In this document: positions 29,630 through 43,360 of the stretch, piece after piece
Position numbering within the stretch: the first letter of the stretch is position 1
Layout: each line of letters opens with the position of its first letter
Assembly: GCA_029624815.1 (NCBI GenBank)
Contig: JARSSH010000057.1
Location: 1 to 64,000 of the forward strand
Source of the DNA: Candidatus Competibacter sp.
GTDB taxonomy: Bacteria > Pseudomonadota > Gammaproteobacteria > Competibacterales > Competibacteraceae
DNA: 64,000 nucleotides
Direction: 5' to 3'
The notes under the pieces: model-generated
What the model saw: only the letters and a program-made list of their open reading frames with translations
What the model was told of the DNA's origin: nothing
Databases searched by the model: none
Translations under genes and position numbers: made by a program

Positions 29630-30070
29630 ATGTCCGCAAGTGAACGGCAAAAATCAGAGGATGTCTTTCCACGCGACCGTCAGCCGACGGTCCGCATTCT
29701 GGCGATGCCGGCCCATGCCAATCCCAACGGCAACATTTTCGGCGGTTGGATCATGGCGCAGATGGACGTGGCCGGCGGCGTGGTGGCGATCGAGTACGCC
29801 GGCGGCCGGGTGGCGACCGTGGCGGTGACCTCGATGGAGTTTCATAAGCCGGTGTTCGTGGGCGATCTGGTGAGCTGTTTCGCCCGGATTCAGAAGGTCG
29901 GCTCGACCTCGATCACCGTCAAGGTGGAGGTGTTCGTCCAACGCGCTCGCGATGGCAAGCTGCTGGCGGACAAGGTGACCGAGGCGGTCATCGTCTATGT
30001 GGCCGTCAACGACGACGGCTCGCCGCGCAAGCTGCCGGAGCGGGGACCGGATTTCCAACAATATTGGTGA
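29630..30070 (+). CDS. acyl-CoA thioesterase, YciA-like hotdog family
   Basis: A protein of 146 residues of the hotdog fold. MPAHANPNGNIFGGWIMAQMDVAGG carries the conserved Asn and Asp region of acyl-CoA thioesterases (split here at the Gly), followed by VAVTSMEFHKPVFVGDLVSCFA. It should hydrolyse short- to medium-chain acyl-CoA in the cytoplasm. GGAGA at 29621 lies 5 bp before ATG 29630. Its last 65 bp overlap the convergent oxoprolinase gene. Confidence 0.9.
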   Translation: MSASERQKSEDVFPRDRQPTVRILAMPAHANPNGNIFGGWIMAQMDVAGGVVAIEYAGGRVATVAVTSMEFHKPVFVGDLVSCFARIQKVGSTSITVKVEVFVQRARDGKLLADKVTEAVIVYVAVNDDGSPRKLPERGPDFQQYW

Positions 30071-33000
30071 GTGTCGGCCCTCGGCTCGGCTCGGTCGCGC
30101 CGTAGCCGCCGCCACCCGGCGTTTCGATCGCCAACACGTCTCCCGGTCGTACCGTCACCCGCGCCGTGCCGGGCAATTCCTCGATCTTCCCGTCCGCGCG
30201 CTCCACCGCGTTGCGGCCAACCCGGCCCGGCGCGCCGCCGGCCAGCCCATAAGGCGGTATCCGCCGGCGGCCGGACAGGATCGAGGCGGTCATGGCTTCG
30301 AGAAAGCGGATACGGCGGATCACGCCGTCGCCGCCGCGCCAGCGGCCCGCGCCGCCGCTGCCCTCGCGGATGGAAAATTCCTCTACCCGTGCCGGGAACC
30401 GCCATTCCAGCACCTCCGGGTCAGTTAGCCGGGAGTTGGTCATGTGGGTGTGCACCGCCGAGGCGCCGTCGAACCCCGGCCCCGCGCCGGCTCCGCCGCA
30501 GATCGTTTCGTAGTACTGGTACTGATCGTTGCCGAAGGTGAAATTGTTCATCGTGCCCTGAGCGGCGGCCATCGCTCCCAGCGCGCCATACAGGGCGTCC
30601 ACCACGCATTGCGAGGTTTCCACGTTGCCCGCCACCACCGCCGCCGGCGGGCGGGGATCGAGCAGGCAGCCGGAGGGAATCGCGATCTCCAGCGGTCGCA
30701 GGCAGCCGGCGTTGAGCGGAATGTCGTCGTCCACCAAGGTGCGAAAGACGTACAGCACCGCCGCCAGACACACCGCGCGCGGCGCGTTGAAATTGTTGGG
30801 CTGTTGCGGTGAGGTGCCGGTGAAGTCGATGCAAGCGGTTCGCCGGGCACGGTCCAGACGGATGGCGACCCGAATCGCCGCGCCGTTGTCCATCTCGTAG
30901 GCGAACGCGCCGTCCCGCAGCCGATCCAGCGCCCGCCGCACCTGTTCGGCGGCGTTGTCCTGGACGTGGCGCATGTAGGCATGAACCGTGTCCGGGCCGA
31001 AGTGGGCCACCATCCGCCGCAATTCCTGGGCTCCCTTTTCGTTGGCGGCGATCTGCGCCTGCAGGTCGGCCAGATTCTGGTGGACATTGCGAACCGGCCA
31101 GTCGCCGCCGGTCAGCCGTTCCAGCAGTTCCCGTTCGCGAAGCCGGCCGCCGCTCACCAGTTGCACGTTGTCCAGCAGCACGCCTTCCTGTTCGATGTTG
31201 ACGCTGTCCGGCGGCATGGAACCCGGCGTGATGCCGCCGATGTCGGCGTGATGACCGCGCGAGGCGACGTAGAACAGGATTTCCCGGTCGGCGTCGTCGA
31301 ACACCGGCGTGACGACGGTCACGTCCGGCAGGTGGGTGCCGCCCCGGTAGGGGGCGTTGGTCGCGTACACCTCGCCGGGTTGGAAACGGCCCTGATGCGC
31401 GTCAATGATCGCCTGGACCGCCTCGCCCATTGAGCCCAGGTGCACCGGGATGTGTGGGGCGTTGGCGATGAGCTGGCCGTCCCGGTCGAATAGCGCGCAG
31501 GAAAAATCCAGTCGCTCCTTGATGTTGACCGAGTGGGCGGTGTTGGCCAGGGTCACCCCCATCTGCTCGGCGATGGCCATGAATAGGTTGTTGAACACCT
31601 CCAGCATGATCGGATCGACATCGGTGCCGACCGCGACCCGTTGCGGTCGGGGCCGGTGGCGGGTCAGCACCAGATCGCCACGCTCGCCGATCTCGGCCTG
31701 CCAGTCTGGTTCGATCAGAGTGGTGGCGCCCGCCTCGCCGAGGATCGCCGGGCCGACGATGCGGTCACCGGGCCGCAGATCCGCGCGCCGGTGGAACGGG
31801 GCGGCGCGCTCGACGCCGGCGAAATGCAGCGAGACCATCGCGGCCGGCGCCAGGGGGTCGTCGCGCGGCGCGAGCGGCGGCCCCGCCTCGTCCGCGTCGA
31901 AGCCGCCGCCGATGATCTCGACCTGCGCCGCTTCCACGATCAGCGCCTTGTCGGGCAGGATGAAGCCGAAGCGCCGCCGGTGGGCGTCGGTAAAGCGCGC
32001 CGCCAGTTCGTCCGGTTCGCCGGCGGCGACGAGCAGGGCGGTATCGCTGCCGGCGTAGCGCAGGCGGGCGCCGCGAACGGCTCGAATGGAGCCGGTGGGA
32101 ATGTCCTGGGCCTGCATCGCCGCCCGGCCCGCCCGTTCCAGCTCGCCGAAGGTGCGTTCCAGCACCGGCGTCAGATCGGCCGACAGCGGAGCTTCGACCG
32201 CGCGTTCCTTCAGCAGGCGGGCATCGGCCAGCCCCATGCCGTAGGCCGACAGCACGCCGGCCAGCGGGTGAATGAAGATGGTTGGCATTCCCAGCGCGTC
32301 GGCCACCGCGCAGGCGTGCTGGCCGCCGGCGCCGCCGAAACAGCACAGGGTGTATTCGGTCGTGTCGTAGCCGCGCTGGGTCGAGATCTGCTTGATCGCG
32401 TTGGCCATGTTGTCGACGGCGATCTTGAGAAAGCCCTCGGCCAGTTCCGTCGGGGTGTAGCGCGCGCCGCTTTCCGTTTCGATCTCGATGGCCAGCGCGG
32501 CGAATTGGCGCGCGACCGTGTCCCGATCCAAGGACTGATTTTGATCGGAACCGAATATCTTGGGAAAGAACGCCGGTTGAATTCGACCCAGCAGCAGATT
32601 GCAGTCGGTCACGGTCAGCGGCCCGCCGCGCCGATAGCAGGCCGGTCCCGGATTGGCGCCGGCCGATTCCGGTCCCACTCGCAGCCGACCGCCGTCGAAG
32701 CGGCAGATCGAGCCGCCGCCGGCCGCCACGGTGTGAATGTGCAGCATCGGCGCCCGCAACCGTACCCCGGCCACCAGGGTTTCGAAAGCGCGTTCGTACT
32801 CGCCGGCGTAGTGGGCTACATCGGTGGAGGTGCCACCCATGTCGAAGGCGATGATCCGCTCGAAACCGGCACGGGCGGCGGTGCGCGCCGCGCCGACGAT
32901 GCCGCCGGCCGGGCCGGACAGGATGCTGTCCTTGCCGCGAAAATGGCGGGCATCGGCCAGGCCGCCGTGGGATTGCATGAACAGCAGCCGCGCGCCGCTC

Positions 33001-33710
33001 AGTTCGCTGGCCACCCGGTCGATGTAGCGGCGCAGGATCGGCGATAGATAGGCGTCCGCTACCGTGGTGTCGCCGCGTCCGACCAGCTTCATCAGCGGGC
33101 TGACCTCGTGCGACATCGAAATTTGGGTGAAGCCGATGTGCTTGGCCAGCGCCGCCGCCAGTCGCTCGTGTTCCGGGAAGCGATAGCCGTGCAGGAAGAC
33201 GATGGCGACGGCGCGGATGCCGGCACGCCAGGCATCCTCCAGCGGGCGGCGGGCGCTGTCGGGGTCGAATGGAGCCAGCACTTCCCCCTGGGCCGACACG
33301 CGCTCGCGCACTTCGGCGACCCGCTCGTACAGCAGTTCCGGCAGCACGATTTGGCGGGCGAACAGTTTCGGACGGTTCTGATAGGCGATGCGCAAGGCGT
33401 CGCGGAAACCCCGAGTGATCAGCAGCAAGGTACGGTCGCCCTTGCGTTCCAGCAATGCGTTGGTGGCGACGGTGGTGCCCATTTTCACCACCGCGATTCG
33501 TTCGGCGGGGATCGGTTGGTTCGCCGCGACTCCCAGCAGATCGCGGATGCCCTGCAAGGCGGCGTCGGGATAATGCTCGGGATTGTCGGACAGCAGCTTG
33601 TGTGCCACCAGCCGGCCGTCGGGATGCCGCGCGACCACGTCGGTAAAGGTGCCGCCCCGGTCGATCCAGAACTGCCAGCGGGCGGGTGTGGACAACAGAG
33701 GAACGCTCAT
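30006..33710 (-). CDS. 5-oxoprolinase/hydantoinase, fused HyuA-HyuB type
   Basis: A protein of 1234 residues. The N-terminal half is a HyuA-like domain with [18 protein letters not shown] at residues 15-32 and [16 protein letters not shown] near 285; the C-terminal half, from about residue 690, is HyuB-like with [20 protein letters not shown] and ending at [13 protein letters not shown]. Fused proteins of this length are ATP-dependent 5-oxoprolinases (5-oxoproline to glutamate) or related hydantoinases; sequence alone does not separate them. The last 22 codons extend past the usual GGGGYG end and overlap the thioesterase gene antisense. Confidence 0.92.
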   Translation of the reverse strand: MSVPLLSTPARWQFWIDRGGTFTDVVARHPDGRLVAHKLLSDNPEHYPDAALQGIRDLLGVAANQPIPAERIAVVKMGTTVATNALLERKGDRTLLLITRGFRDALRIAYQNRPKLFARQIVLPELLYERVAEVRERVSAQGEVLAPFDPDSARRPLEDAWRAGIRAVAIVFLHGYRFPEHERLAAALAKHIGFTQISMSHEVSPLMKLVGRGDTTVADAYLSPILRRYIDRVASELSGARLLFMQSHGGLADARHFRGKDSILSGPAGGIVGAARTAARAGFERIIAFDMGGTSTDVAHYAGEYERAFETLVAGVRLRAPMLHIHTVAAGGGSICRFDGGRLRVGPESAGANPGPACYRRGGPLTVTDCNLLLGRIQPAFFPKIFGSDQNQSLDRDTVARQFAALAIEIETESGARYTPTELAEGFLKIAVDNMANAIKQISTQRGYDTTEYTLCCFGGAGGQHACAVADALGMPTIFIHPLAGVLSAYGMGLADARLLKERAVEAPLSADLTPVLERTFGELERAGRAAMQAQDIPTGSIRAVRGARLRYAGSDTALLVAAGEPDELAARFTDAHRRRFGFILPDKALIVEAAQVEIIGGGFDADEAGPPLAPRDDPLAPAAMVSLHFAGVERAAPFHRRADLRPGDRIVGPAILGEAGATTLIEPDWQAEIGERGDLVLTRHRPRPQRVAVGTDVDPIMLEVFNNLFMAIAEQMGVTLANTAHSVNIKERLDFSCALFDRDGQLIANAPHIPVHLGSMGEAVQAIIDAHQGRFQPGEVYATNAPYRGGTHLPDVTVVTPVFDDADREILFYVASRGHHADIGGITPGSMPPDSVNIEQEGVLLDNVQLVSGGRLRERELLERLTGGDWPVRNVHQNLADLQAQIAANEKGAQELRRMVAHFGPDTVHAYMRHVQDNAAEQVRRALDRLRDGAFAYEMDNGAAIRVAIRLDRARRTACIDFTGTSPQQPNNFNAPRAVCLAAVLYVFRTLVDDDIPLNAGCLRPLEIAIPSGCLLDPRPPAAVVAGNVETSQCVVDALYGALGAMAAAQGTMNNFTFGNDQYQYYETICGGAGAGPGFDGASAVHTHMTNSRLTDPEVLEWRFPARVEEFSIREGSGGAGRWRGGDGVIRRIRFLEAMTASILSGRRRIPPYGLAGGAPGRVGRNAVERADGKIEELPGTARVTVRPGDVLAIETPGGGGYGATEPSRGPTLTNIVGNPVPAPAACAASRRR

Positions 33711-33729
33711 GGGGATTCTCCGCGAGAGA

Positions 33730-33749
33730 CCCCGGCGTTCACGCCGGGG
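33730..33749 (+). repeat. hairpin resembling an IS605-type end
   Basis: CCCCGGC (33730-33736) and GCCGGGG (33743-33749) pair around a GTTCAC loop and are followed by AGGG. The shape matches the hairpin at 34037-34056 (CCCC...GGGG then AGGA). It may be a second, older IS200/IS605 end remnant, or part of the untranslated start of the oxoprolinase gene on the other strand. Confidence 0.4.
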
Positions 33750-33825
33750 AGGGCGTGCGGACGGCGCGGCGGTCCCCCTCGCGGGGACTGTTGAAGCACC
33801 GCTCTTTTCGGTAGCATCACTCCTG

Positions 33826-33867
33826 TTTCCTATTAAGACCTACCGCTTTCCTATTAAGACCTACCGC
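33826..33867 (+). repeat. perfect tandem repeat, 2 x 21 bp
   Basis: Two identical, adjacent 21-bp units, each ending CTACCGC and containing CTATTAAGACC, occupy 33826-33846 and 33847-33867. They lie 116 bp upstream of the oxoprolinase start on the opposite strand and 12 bp before the tnpB remnant. Their period is exactly two helical turns, which would suit a paired operator, but replication slippage is the simpler explanation. Confidence 0.75.
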
Positions 33868-33878
33868 CGGGCGGGCGG

Positions 33879-34838
<960 letters not shown>

Positions 34839-34850
34839 GGAAACCCGCGG

Positions 34851-35525
34851 GTGCCGAGCGATGCCAATTTTGCCGCGATCTGGTTGACCCTCAGGCTGGC
34901 CACGATCGCCACGGCGATTCTGCTGATCGTCGGCACCCCCATCGCTTGGTGGCTGGCCCGCACTCATTCGAAATGGAAAGGCATCGTCGGCGCGGTGGTT
35001 GCGCTGCCGCTGGTGCTGCCACCCACGGTGCTGGGTTTCTATCTGCTCATTGTTTTGGGGCCACATGGCCCGGTCGGCCAACTGACCCAGTCCCTGGGAT
35101 GGGGCGTGTTGCCCTTTACCTTCGCCGGTTTGGTGGTGGCCTCCGTGCTCTATTCCATGCCGTTTGTGGTTCAGCCCTTGCAACAGGCGTTCGAGGCGAT
35201 CGGCGTCCGGCCGCTGGAGGTGGCGGCCACGCTGCGCGCCAGTCCCTGGGATGCCTTCTTTAGCATCGTTTTGCCGCTGGCCAAACCGGGCTTCATCACC
35301 GCTTCGATCCTCGGTTTCGCCCACACGGTCGGGGAATTCGGCGTGGTGCTGATGATCGGCGGCAACATTCCGGAGAAAACCCGAGTGGTGTCGGTGCAAA
35401 TCTACGATCACGTCGAAGCGCTGGAATACGCCGAGGCGCATGTGCTGGCCGGCGGCATGTTGCTGTTCAGCTTCCTCGTACTGCTGGCTCTTTATTCCCG
35501 CAAGGGGACAAGCGCTTGGAAATGA
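34851..35525 (+). CDS. modB: molybdate ABC transporter, permease, GTG start
   Basis: A protein of 224 residues with about five membrane segments. The permease EAA-loop region is [33 protein letters not shown], which contacts ModC (shown here in outline). [18 protein letters not shown] is typical of ModB. GTG at 34851 follows GAGGAA; no ATG in frame fits. The stop overlaps modC as ATGA. Confidence 0.94.
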   Translation: MPSDANFAAIWLTLRLATIATAILLIVGTPIAWWLARTHSKWKGIVGAVVALPLVLPPTVLGFYLLIVLGPHGPVGQLTQSLGWGVLPFTFAGLVVASVLYSMPFVVQPLQQAFEAIGVRPLEVAATLRASPWDAFFSIVLPLAKPGFITASILGFAHTVGEFGVVLMIGGNIPEKTRVVSVQIYDHVEALEYAEAHVLAGGMLLFSFLVLLALYSRKGTSAWK

Positions 35526-36607
35526 CGTCTGACGCGGCGATCCGCGCCCGCTTCCAGGTGATCTGGCCAGGATTTAGCCTGGACATTGATCTTGATCTGC
35601 CCGGTCGTGGCGTCACCGCGCTGTTCGGGCATTCCGGTTCGGGAAAAACCACGTTACTGCGCTGCCTGGCCGGATTGGAACGGCAGAGCATCGGCTTGCT
35701 GAATTTCAAAGGTGAGGTCTGGCAGGACAATGCGCGCGGCATTTGCCGGCCCACCTATCGACGCCCACTGGGTTATGTGTTCCAGGAAGCCAGCCTGTTT
35801 CCGCATCTATCGGTGCGGAAAAACCTGGATTACGGGCGAAAGCGCGTGAACGGCGGGCATAAGGTGTCGCTGGATCATGCGGTGGAATTACTGGACATTG
35901 GGCGCCTGCTCGACCGGATGCCCGACCGGCTTTCCGGGGGCGAACGCCAGCGGGTGGCCATCGCCCGCGCGCTGGCGACCAGCCCGGAACTGTTGCTGAT
36001 GGACGAACCCCTGGCCGCGCTGGACATGAAGCGTAGAAACGAAATCCTGCCCTATCTGGAGCGCTTGCACGACGAATTGGAGATTCCGGTGTTCTACGTC
36101 AGTCACGCACCCGATGAGATAGCCCGACTGGCCGATCATGTGGTGCTGCTGGCCGAAGGCCGCGTGGTGGCCGCCGGCGGTCTGCGTGAAATCCTGGCGC
36201 GACTGGATCTGCCGACCGCCTTCGCCGAGGATGCGGGGGTGGTGATCGAAGCGGTGGTGGCGGATCACGATGAAACCTACCACTTGACCCGGCTGGATTT
36301 TCCTGGGGGCAGCGTGGCGGTTGCCCGCCGTCCGGAAGCCATCGGCCGTCGGTTGCGTTTCCGCGTCCATGCCCGGGATGTCAGTCTGGCCCTCGCCCGC
36401 GCCGAGGGAACCAGTATCCTCAACCTCCTGCCCGCAACGGTCGTGGAGGTCGCCGACGCCGACACGCCGGCCCATGTTCTGGTCCGGCTGGACGCTGGCG
36501 GCACGCCGCTCATCGCCCGCATCACCCGCCGCTCCCACGCGCATTTGGGGGTGACGCCCGACAAAGCGATGTGGGCGCAGATCAAGGCCGTGGCGTTGCT
36601 GGCGTGA
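35522..36607 (+). CDS. modC: molybdate ABC transporter, ATP-binding protein
   Basis: A protein of 361 residues. Walker A is [10 protein letters not shown] (near residue 37), the signature [15 protein letters not shown] near 135, Walker [13 protein letters not shown] near 160 and the switch His in [13 protein letters not shown] domain in the last 70 residues ([13 protein letters not shown]...) can bind molybdate. ATG at 35522 overlaps the modB stop. No modE lies nearby, so the operon may be controlled elsewhere. Confidence 0.95.
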   Translation: MTSDAAIRARFQVIWPGFSLDIDLDLPGRGVTALFGHSGSGKTTLLRCLAGLERQSIGLLNFKGEVWQDNARGICRPTYRRPLGYVFQEASLFPHLSVRKNLDYGRKRVNGGHKVSLDHAVELLDIGRLLDRMPDRLSGGERQRVAIARALATSPELLLMDEPLAALDMKRRNEILPYLERLHDELEIPVFYVSHAPDEIARLADHVVLLAEGRVVAAGGLREILARLDLPTAFAEDAGVVIEAVVADHDETYHLTRLDFPGGSVAVARRPEAIGRRLRFRVHARDVSLALARAEGTSILNLLPATVVEVADADTPAHVLVRLDAGGTPLIARITRRSHAHLGVTPDKAMWAQIKAVALLA

Positions 36608-36808
36608 TGCGAGATAACCCCTTGTCGCCGGGGCTGCCCTGATCGATCCGATCCACCTGGCCTATCTGACGCGGTATTTTCCTCCGCAGCGTCTACCCTT
36701 ACGGAAGGTGGGAGTATTCAGGTTCGATCCGACCTTTGCTCGCCGCCCGAAGAAGACGGCGATGCTCAAGTCCATCGTCGCTACTGTCCAACCGCAGGAG
36801 GAACCGCC

Positions 36809-38329
<1,521 letters not shown>

Positions 38330-38342
38330 GGTCGCCGCACAC

Positions 38343-38383
38343 TCCCCTCTCTCGCTGGGAGAGGGGTTGGGGGGTGAGGGTGG
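38343..38383 (-). repeat. short REP-like palindrome, minus orientation
   Basis: CTCCCCTCTCTCGCTGGGAG followed by AGGGG and a GGTGAGGGTG tail is the reverse complement of the core of the larger 143-bp elements. It lies between aldB and the DUF779 gene. Together with the copy at 23410 it shows that the core also spreads alone. Confidence 0.65.
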
Positions 38384-38406
38384 GTTTAACCCGATGGAGG
38401 CTCGTC

Positions 38407-38781
38407 ATGACTAGCGTTCCCCGCGTATTGGCCACGGACGCCGCCCTGGAATTGATCGCCAAACTTCAGGCCAGGCATGGCCCGCTGATGTTCCACCAAT
38501 CCGGTGGTTGCTGCGACGGTAGTTCGCCAATGTGCTACCCGGAAGGCGAACTGCTGATCGGCGACGGCGACGTGCGCCTGGGCGGAATTGGCGGTTGCCC
38601 ATTCTACATGAGCGCCGCCCAGTTCGAGTATTGGAAGCATACCCAGCTTATTATCGATGTCGTGCCCGGACGGGGTGGCATGTTCTCGCTGGAAGGGCCG
38701 GAGGGTTTGCGTTTCCTGACGCGCTCGCGATTGTTCAGCGATGCGGAACGGGCGGCCCTGGAGCGGGAATTGGCCCCTTGA
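38407..38781 (+). CDS. DUF779 protein, aldehyde dehydrogenase partner
   Basis: A protein of 124 residues with the DUF779 pattern FHQSGGCCDGSSPMCYPEGE (three cysteines near residues 36-46) and GGCPFYMSAAQFEYWKHTQ, plus a well-conserved DVVPGRGGMFSLEGPEG. Genes of this family often lie beside acetaldehyde dehydrogenases, as here. The biochemical role is not known to me; the cysteine cluster suggests metal or redox work. ATG 38407 is preceded by GGAGG. Confidence 0.85.
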   Translation: MTSVPRVLATDAALELIAKLQARHGPLMFHQSGGCCDGSSPMCYPEGELLIGDGDVRLGGIGGCPFYMSAAQFEYWKHTQLIIDVVPGRGGMFSLEGPEGLRFLTRSRLFSDAERAALERELAP

Positions 38782-38829
38782 CGCGGAGCCAGGGGTTCGA
38801 TTTTTCTTTGTATGTAAAAGAGATAGCTG

Positions 38830-40614
38830 ATGACCCTGTTGTTGTTGATCGTTCTGTTCGTGCTCGGCGCGATTTTCGTGCCGCGTCTGATTCCGGAGAC
38901 TCGAACCACTCGCGGCGGCAAGGCGCTGTCGCTGGGCTGGCTCAGAACCGGCGTGCGCTTCGCCTTGGCGTTGGCGGCGGTGTTCATGCTCCTGACGACC
39001 TCGTTCGTGATCGTCGATCAGGACAAGGTCGGCCATCTGAAGCTGATCTACGGTCTCAAGCAATTGCCGCCCGGCCACATCATCGCCATGGACGGCGAGG
39101 CGGGCCCCCAGGCGGAGATTCTCGGTCCCGGTTTTCACTTCAAGCCGCTGCTGAATCTGCTGTACGAAGTCGAGCAGTCGCCCGTGACGGTGATTCCGGA
39201 AGGTCGCTACGGCTACCTTGTCGCCCGCGACGGCTTGCCGCTGCGGCCCGATCAGTTTTTGGCCGATCCCTGGCCCGACGAGCAGAAGATGCTCGACGCC
39301 CGCTACTTCCTGACCGAAGGGCGAGGTCAGAAGGGGCCGCAACTGACGGTGTTGAAGCCGGGCCGCTACCGCCTGAATCAGTATCTGTTCGACGTTTACG
39401 TCAAGGAGGAGATGTTTCTGGCTACTTCGATTCCGGCCGGTTTCGTGGCGGTGATCAAGTCGAACGTGCAGCAGAAATCGGACGACGCCTGCCAGCCGGT
39501 GCGCGACGAGCGCAGCGCCAAGCAGTCGATCCCGCTGGCGCCCAAGGGTTGTCGCGGGGTCTGGAACGAACCGCTACTGCCCGGCACCTATTACCTCAAC
39601 CGGCGGGCCTACGAGGTCACGCTGGTGGATACCCGCATCCAGACCTGGCAGTACCAGGGCGGCTATGCCCGGCGGCGAATCAACCTGACCTTGAATCAGA
39701 ACGGCCAGATCGAGCAGGTCGCCGAGCGGGAGGAAATCGTGACGCCGCAGAGCGCCGCCGATAACGCCATCCTGTTGCGGGTCGAGGGCTGGGAGATCCC
39801 GCAAGATTTGCGAGTGCTGGCCCAGGTCACGCCGGAGGATGCGCCGTTCGTGGTGGCCTCGGTGGGCGATCTGCAGGCGGTCGAGGACAAGATCATCACC
39901 CCGACCGTGCGCAGCATCGTGCGCAACGTCACCGGTTCCACGGCGCCGATCGCGGACGGTCGGGAGGGGGACAACCTGCAAAGCGTGCGCCGGGTGCTGG
40001 ATTTGCAGGATAAGCGGCCGCAGTTGGAGCAGGCGGTGCTGGATGCGCTCATCCCCGAGGCGCGCAACGCCGGCGTGTCGATCCGCGAGGTGCGCTTCGG
40101 CGACCCGGTCATCCCGCCCGAACTGCTGCTGGCCCGCAAGCGCGAGCAATTGGCTCAGCAGATGATCACGACCTTTCAAAAGGAACAGCAGGCCCAGGAA
40201 GAGCGGATCAAAACCGAAAAGGCGCGCGCCACCGCCGAACAGCAGCCGGAGCTGGTGCGGGCGGAAATCCAGGTCGAGGTGGCCCGGCAGGATCGCACGG
40301 CGGCGCAGTTGCGCGGGGAGGGCGAGAAGCTGCGTTTGCAGGAAATCGCCACCGGCCAGCAGGCCCAGGCCGGCGTGCTGGGTCGGGAGCTGACCTATCA
40401 GTTGGCGATGGTCAAGGAGGTGCTGGCGTTCATCGCCGCCAACCCCGATGCGGTCAAGGTGCCGAGCGTGCTGGTGGAGGGCGGCGAATCCGGCGCTTCG
40501 CTGCCGGCGGCGGCGGCGATCTTCGGTTTTCTCGGCAACAGCACGGTGGCGCGGGGTCTGGGTCAGGCCGCCGGCGCGCAACCCCCCGCGCCGGTCAAGG
40601 CCAGGGAGCCTTGA
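38830..40614 (+). CDS. SPFH/Band 7 domain membrane protein
   Basis: A protein of 594 residues with two N-terminal hydrophobic segments (about 2-18 and 40-60), a long Band-7-type region (about 80-430) and a charged coiled coil rich in Q, E and A (about 435-530) followed by a glycine/alanine tail. SPFH proteins such as flotillin form oligomeric cages that organise membranes. No NfeD partner is adjacent. It is convergent with the histidine kinase gene, 21 bp apart. The function in this organism is not clear. Confidence 0.8.
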   Translation: MTLLLLIVLFVLGAIFVPRLIPETRTTRGGKALSLGWLRTGVRFALALAAVFMLLTTSFVIVDQDKVGHLKLIYGLKQLPPGHIIAMDGEAGPQAEILGPGFHFKPLLNLLYEVEQSPVTVIPEGRYGYLVARDGLPLRPDQFLADPWPDEQKMLDARYFLTEGRGQKGPQLTVLKPGRYRLNQYLFDVYVKEEMFLATSIPAGFVAVIKSNVQQKSDDACQPVRDERSAKQSIPLAPKGCRGVWNEPLLPGTYYLNRRAYEVTLVDTRIQTWQYQGGYARRRINLTLNQNGQIEQVAEREEIVTPQSAADNAILLRVEGWEIPQDLRVLAQVTPEDAPFVVASVGDLQAVEDKIITPTVRSIVRNVTGSTAPIADGREGDNLQSVRRVLDLQDKRPQLEQAVLDALIPEARNAGVSIREVRFGDPVIPPELLLARKREQLAQQMITTFQKEQQAQEERIKTEKARATAEQQPELVRAEIQVEVARQDRTAAQLRGEGEKLRLQEIATGQQAQAGVLGRELTYQLAMVKEVLAFIAANPDAVKVPSVLVEGGESGASLPAAAAIFGFLGNSTVARGLGQAAGAQPPAPVKAREP

Positions 40615-40635
40615 GAAGCAAGCTGACCCGCCGCC

Positions 40636-43356
40636 TCACGTCGGCGGCGGGCGCAGGAACTGCTCCAGCGCCGCCAGGAAGATCCCCTTGCGGATGGGTT
40701 TGGTCAGATGGCCGGTGCAGCCGGCGTCCAGACTGCGCTGCTCGTCTTCCTTCAGGGCGTTGGCGGTCAGCGCGACGATGGGAACCGGCGAGCGTTGCCG
40801 TTCGCGTTCCCACTCGCGGATCAGCCGGGTTGCGGTGTACCCGTCCATGACCGGCATTTGCACGTCCATGAACACCAGATCGTAGGCGTTCCGTTTGAAG
40901 AGATCGAGCGCCAGCTCCCCGTTTTCCGCGACTTCCAGCCGGTGCGGCGTCTGTTTGAGATAGGCCCGGATCAGCATGGCGTTTTCGCGCGAATCCTCGG
41001 CCATGAGAATGGACAGCGCTTCGTGTTCCGAGAGGGGGCGGGGAAGTTGGCTGGAAGGGATCCGGCTCAGCGGGTCGGCGCGCCGTTCGCCGCGAATGTA
41101 GGCCAGCAGGTAGTCGATCGCCACCCACAGTTCCTGGCGCTTAAGCGGCTTCGTCATGCAGACGATGCGGCCGTCGCTGGCTTCCGCCAGTTCCCGGCCG
41201 CGCGGTTCGCCGGAGCCGAGCAGGATCACCGGCAGCGAGCGGTAAATCGTTTCCTTGGCCAGGTGGTTCAGCAGGAAGTCCAGTCCGTCCAATCCGCGCG
41301 GGCCGGGTATCTGGGAATCCAGCACGAGCAGGCGACAGGGTTGGCCGCGGTTGTGCTGGTCTTGCAACACAGCCAGCGCGACGCTGGCGCTGTCGGCCTG
41401 CTCGACGCGCGCCCCAGCCAGGGTCAGCGGTTCCGCGACGATCCGGCGGTTGATTTCCACGTCGTCCGCGACCAGCACCCACCAGCCATCGATGGCCAAT
41501 CGGTCGGTCGGAACCGGTTTGGCGGTCGGCGTCGCCGGGTCCAGGCGAACCGTGAAATGAAAGGTGCTGCCGTGATCGGGCTGGCTCTCCAGCACAAGCT
41601 GGCCGCCCATCAGCTCGATCAGTCGCCGGCTGATGGTGAGGCCCAGGCCGGTGCCGCCGTATTTGCGGGTGATCGCCCCATCGGCCTGAGTGAACGCCTT
41701 GAAAATCTGCTCCTGCTTGTCGAGTGGAATACCGATGCCGGTATCGGTCACGGCGAAGCGTAAATAGCCGGAAGCCGGGCGATCGGGATCGGTTTCGACC
41801 ATGACGGCGACTTGGCCGCTCTCGGTGAATTTGATGGCGTTGCCGGCCAGATTGGTCAGCACCTGCTGGAGTCGGTGGGCGTCGCCTTCGACCGTGACGG
41901 GTACGTCCGGGCCGAGATACAGGATCAGTTCCAGCCCTTTTTGCCGGGCGCGCAAGGCCAACAGGTCGATTTGCTTGTTCAGCAGCGTCTCCAGATCGAA
42001 GCTTTCGCGATTGAGCGTCAGCTTGTCGGCTTCGATCTTCGACAGGTCGAGGATGTCCTCGATTAGGATCAGCAGGTTTTCCCCGGCGTTTTTGAAGACT
42101 TCGACGTAATTGCGCTGCTCCTTGCTCAGCTTGGTTTCGGCCAGCAGGTCGGCCATGCCGATGATCGCGTTCAGCGGGGTGCGGATCTCGTGGCTCATAT
42201 TGGCCAGGAACTCGCTCTTGGCGCGGTTGGCGGCGTCGGCGGCCTCCTTGGCGTTCTTCAGCTCCTCGGTGCGCGCCTCGACCAGCTTTTCCAGATTGTT
42301 GTGGTAGACGGCCAAGCGAGCGCTGTTTTGTTCGATGGTATCCAGCATCTGGTTGATGGAGAAGCCGAGTTGGGCGATTTCGTCGGTGTGGCCGGAAACG
42401 AAGCGGGAACCCATTTGTCCGGACTGGACTTGGTGGGCCACTTCCGAGAGTTCCCGGATCGGCCAGACGATCTTGCGCGCCATCGAATGCAGCAGGATGC
42501 CGAAAAAACCGATCATGATCGCCGCGAACGCCAGCAGGGAGCGCTGGATATAACTCCGGATGCCTTGGCTGGTCTGGACTTCCTGGTGGTAGGTGTCGAT
42601 GGCTTGGGCGGAGATCTCGGAGAGCAGCAGCGTCAGGTTGCGGGTCAGTTCGTCGAACTTGCGGTTGAGATTATGGAATTCGTTTTCGAGATTGAAATCC
42701 CGGCGCAGCAGATCCAGATAGCGGGTGGCGTAGGAGTCAAAGCGCTGGTCATCGCGCAGGGAGGAACCCTCGATGTTGCGCAACAGCGAATCGAAAGCAA
42801 TGTTTAGACTGCGGTATTTGACTTCCGAGCGGGCGAAAAAATAACTTTCCTGGAAGCGGTCGACGTTGAATAGCGGTTTGTAAAGGGGGCCGGCGTTTGG
42901 AATGAAGAAAATGGTCGAGGACAGCACCTGATAGTTGGAATCGAAATTGGTCTTGTTCAGCCGTTGCTGGGCCTTGAGTTGGGTCAATTGGCTGAACAGA
43001 TTTTCGTACTCCGTCAGCAGCGTCGTGATTTCGTCGATCCTGGATGGGTTCGGCGCACTGGAAATTCGCGGGTCCATCTGCCGGATGTTGGCCTTCGCCT
43101 CATTGAGCAGCACCGCGAAGCGCTGTTCGGCGTCGGGGCGGTCTTGCGATAGCGCCGCCTGTTCCCAAAAGCGGATTTCCCAGAACCGCCGTTCCAGGCC
43201 GCGGGTTTCCCGGTCGGTCAGCAAAGCCCGTTCGCCGCGGGCGGCGCTCGTGGAAAGTTGCTCCAGAAAGACCACCACGCCGGCATAGCCGACACCGAGT
43301 AGCACCAGCAGCAGACCAGCCATCAGATAGAAACGTTGTCTTACGGTACCGAACAT
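40636..43356 (-). CDS. hybrid sensor histidine kinase with two receiver domains
   Basis: A protein of 906 residues. Membrane segments near 10-30 and 272-293 enclose a helical periplasmic region of about 240 residues, followed by HAMP, a HisKA domain (phospho-His in [18 protein letters not shown] near 389), HATPase ([18 protein letters not shown] near 580) and two receivers: one about 630-755 (phospho-Asp in LLVLDSQ) and one about 785-900 ([13 protein letters not shown]). It starts 4 bp after a periplasmic binding protein gene and no separate response regulator lies nearby. The likely scheme is a TorS-type sensor fed by that protein. Confidence 0.9.
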   Translation of the reverse strand: MFGTVRQRFYLMAGLLLVLLGVGYAGVVVFLEQLSTSAARGERALLTDRETRGLERRFWEIRFWEQAALSQDRPDAEQRFAVLLNEAKANIRQMDPRISSAPNPSRIDEITTLLTEYENLFSQLTQLKAQQRLNKTNFDSNYQVLSSTIFFIPNAGPLYKPLFNVDRFQESYFFARSEVKYRSLNIAFDSLLRNIEGSSLRDDQRFDSYATRYLDLLRRDFNLENEFHNLNRKFDELTRNLTLLLSEISAQAIDTYHQEVQTSQGIRSYIQRSLLAFAAIMIGFFGILLHSMARKIVWPIRELSEVAHQVQSGQMGSRFVSGHTDEIAQLGFSINQMLDTIEQNSARLAVYHNNLEKLVEARTEELKNAKEAADAANRAKSEFLANMSHEIRTPLNAIIGMADLLAETKLSKEQRNYVEVFKNAGENLLILIEDILDLSKIEADKLTLNRESFDLETLLNKQIDLLALRARQKGLELILYLGPDVPVTVEGDAHRLQQVLTNLAGNAIKFTESGQVAVMVETDPDRPASGYLRFAVTDTGIGIPLDKQEQIFKAFTQADGAITRKYGGTGLGLTISRRLIELMGGQLVLESQPDHGSTFHFTVRLDPATPTAKPVPTDRLAIDGWWVLVADDVEINRRIVAEPLTLAGARVEQADSASVALAVLQDQHNRGQPCRLLVLDSQIPGPRGLDGLDFLLNHLAKETIYRSLPVILLGSGEPRGRELAEASDGRIVCMTKPLKRQELWVAIDYLLAYIRGERRADPLSRIPSSQLPRPLSEHEALSILMAEDSRENAMLIRAYLKQTPHRLEVAENGELALDLFKRNAYDLVFMDVQMPVMDGYTATRLIREWERERQRSPVPIVALTANALKEDEQRSLDAGCTGHLTKPIRKGIFLAALEQFLRPPPT

Positions 43357-43360
43357 GGTG

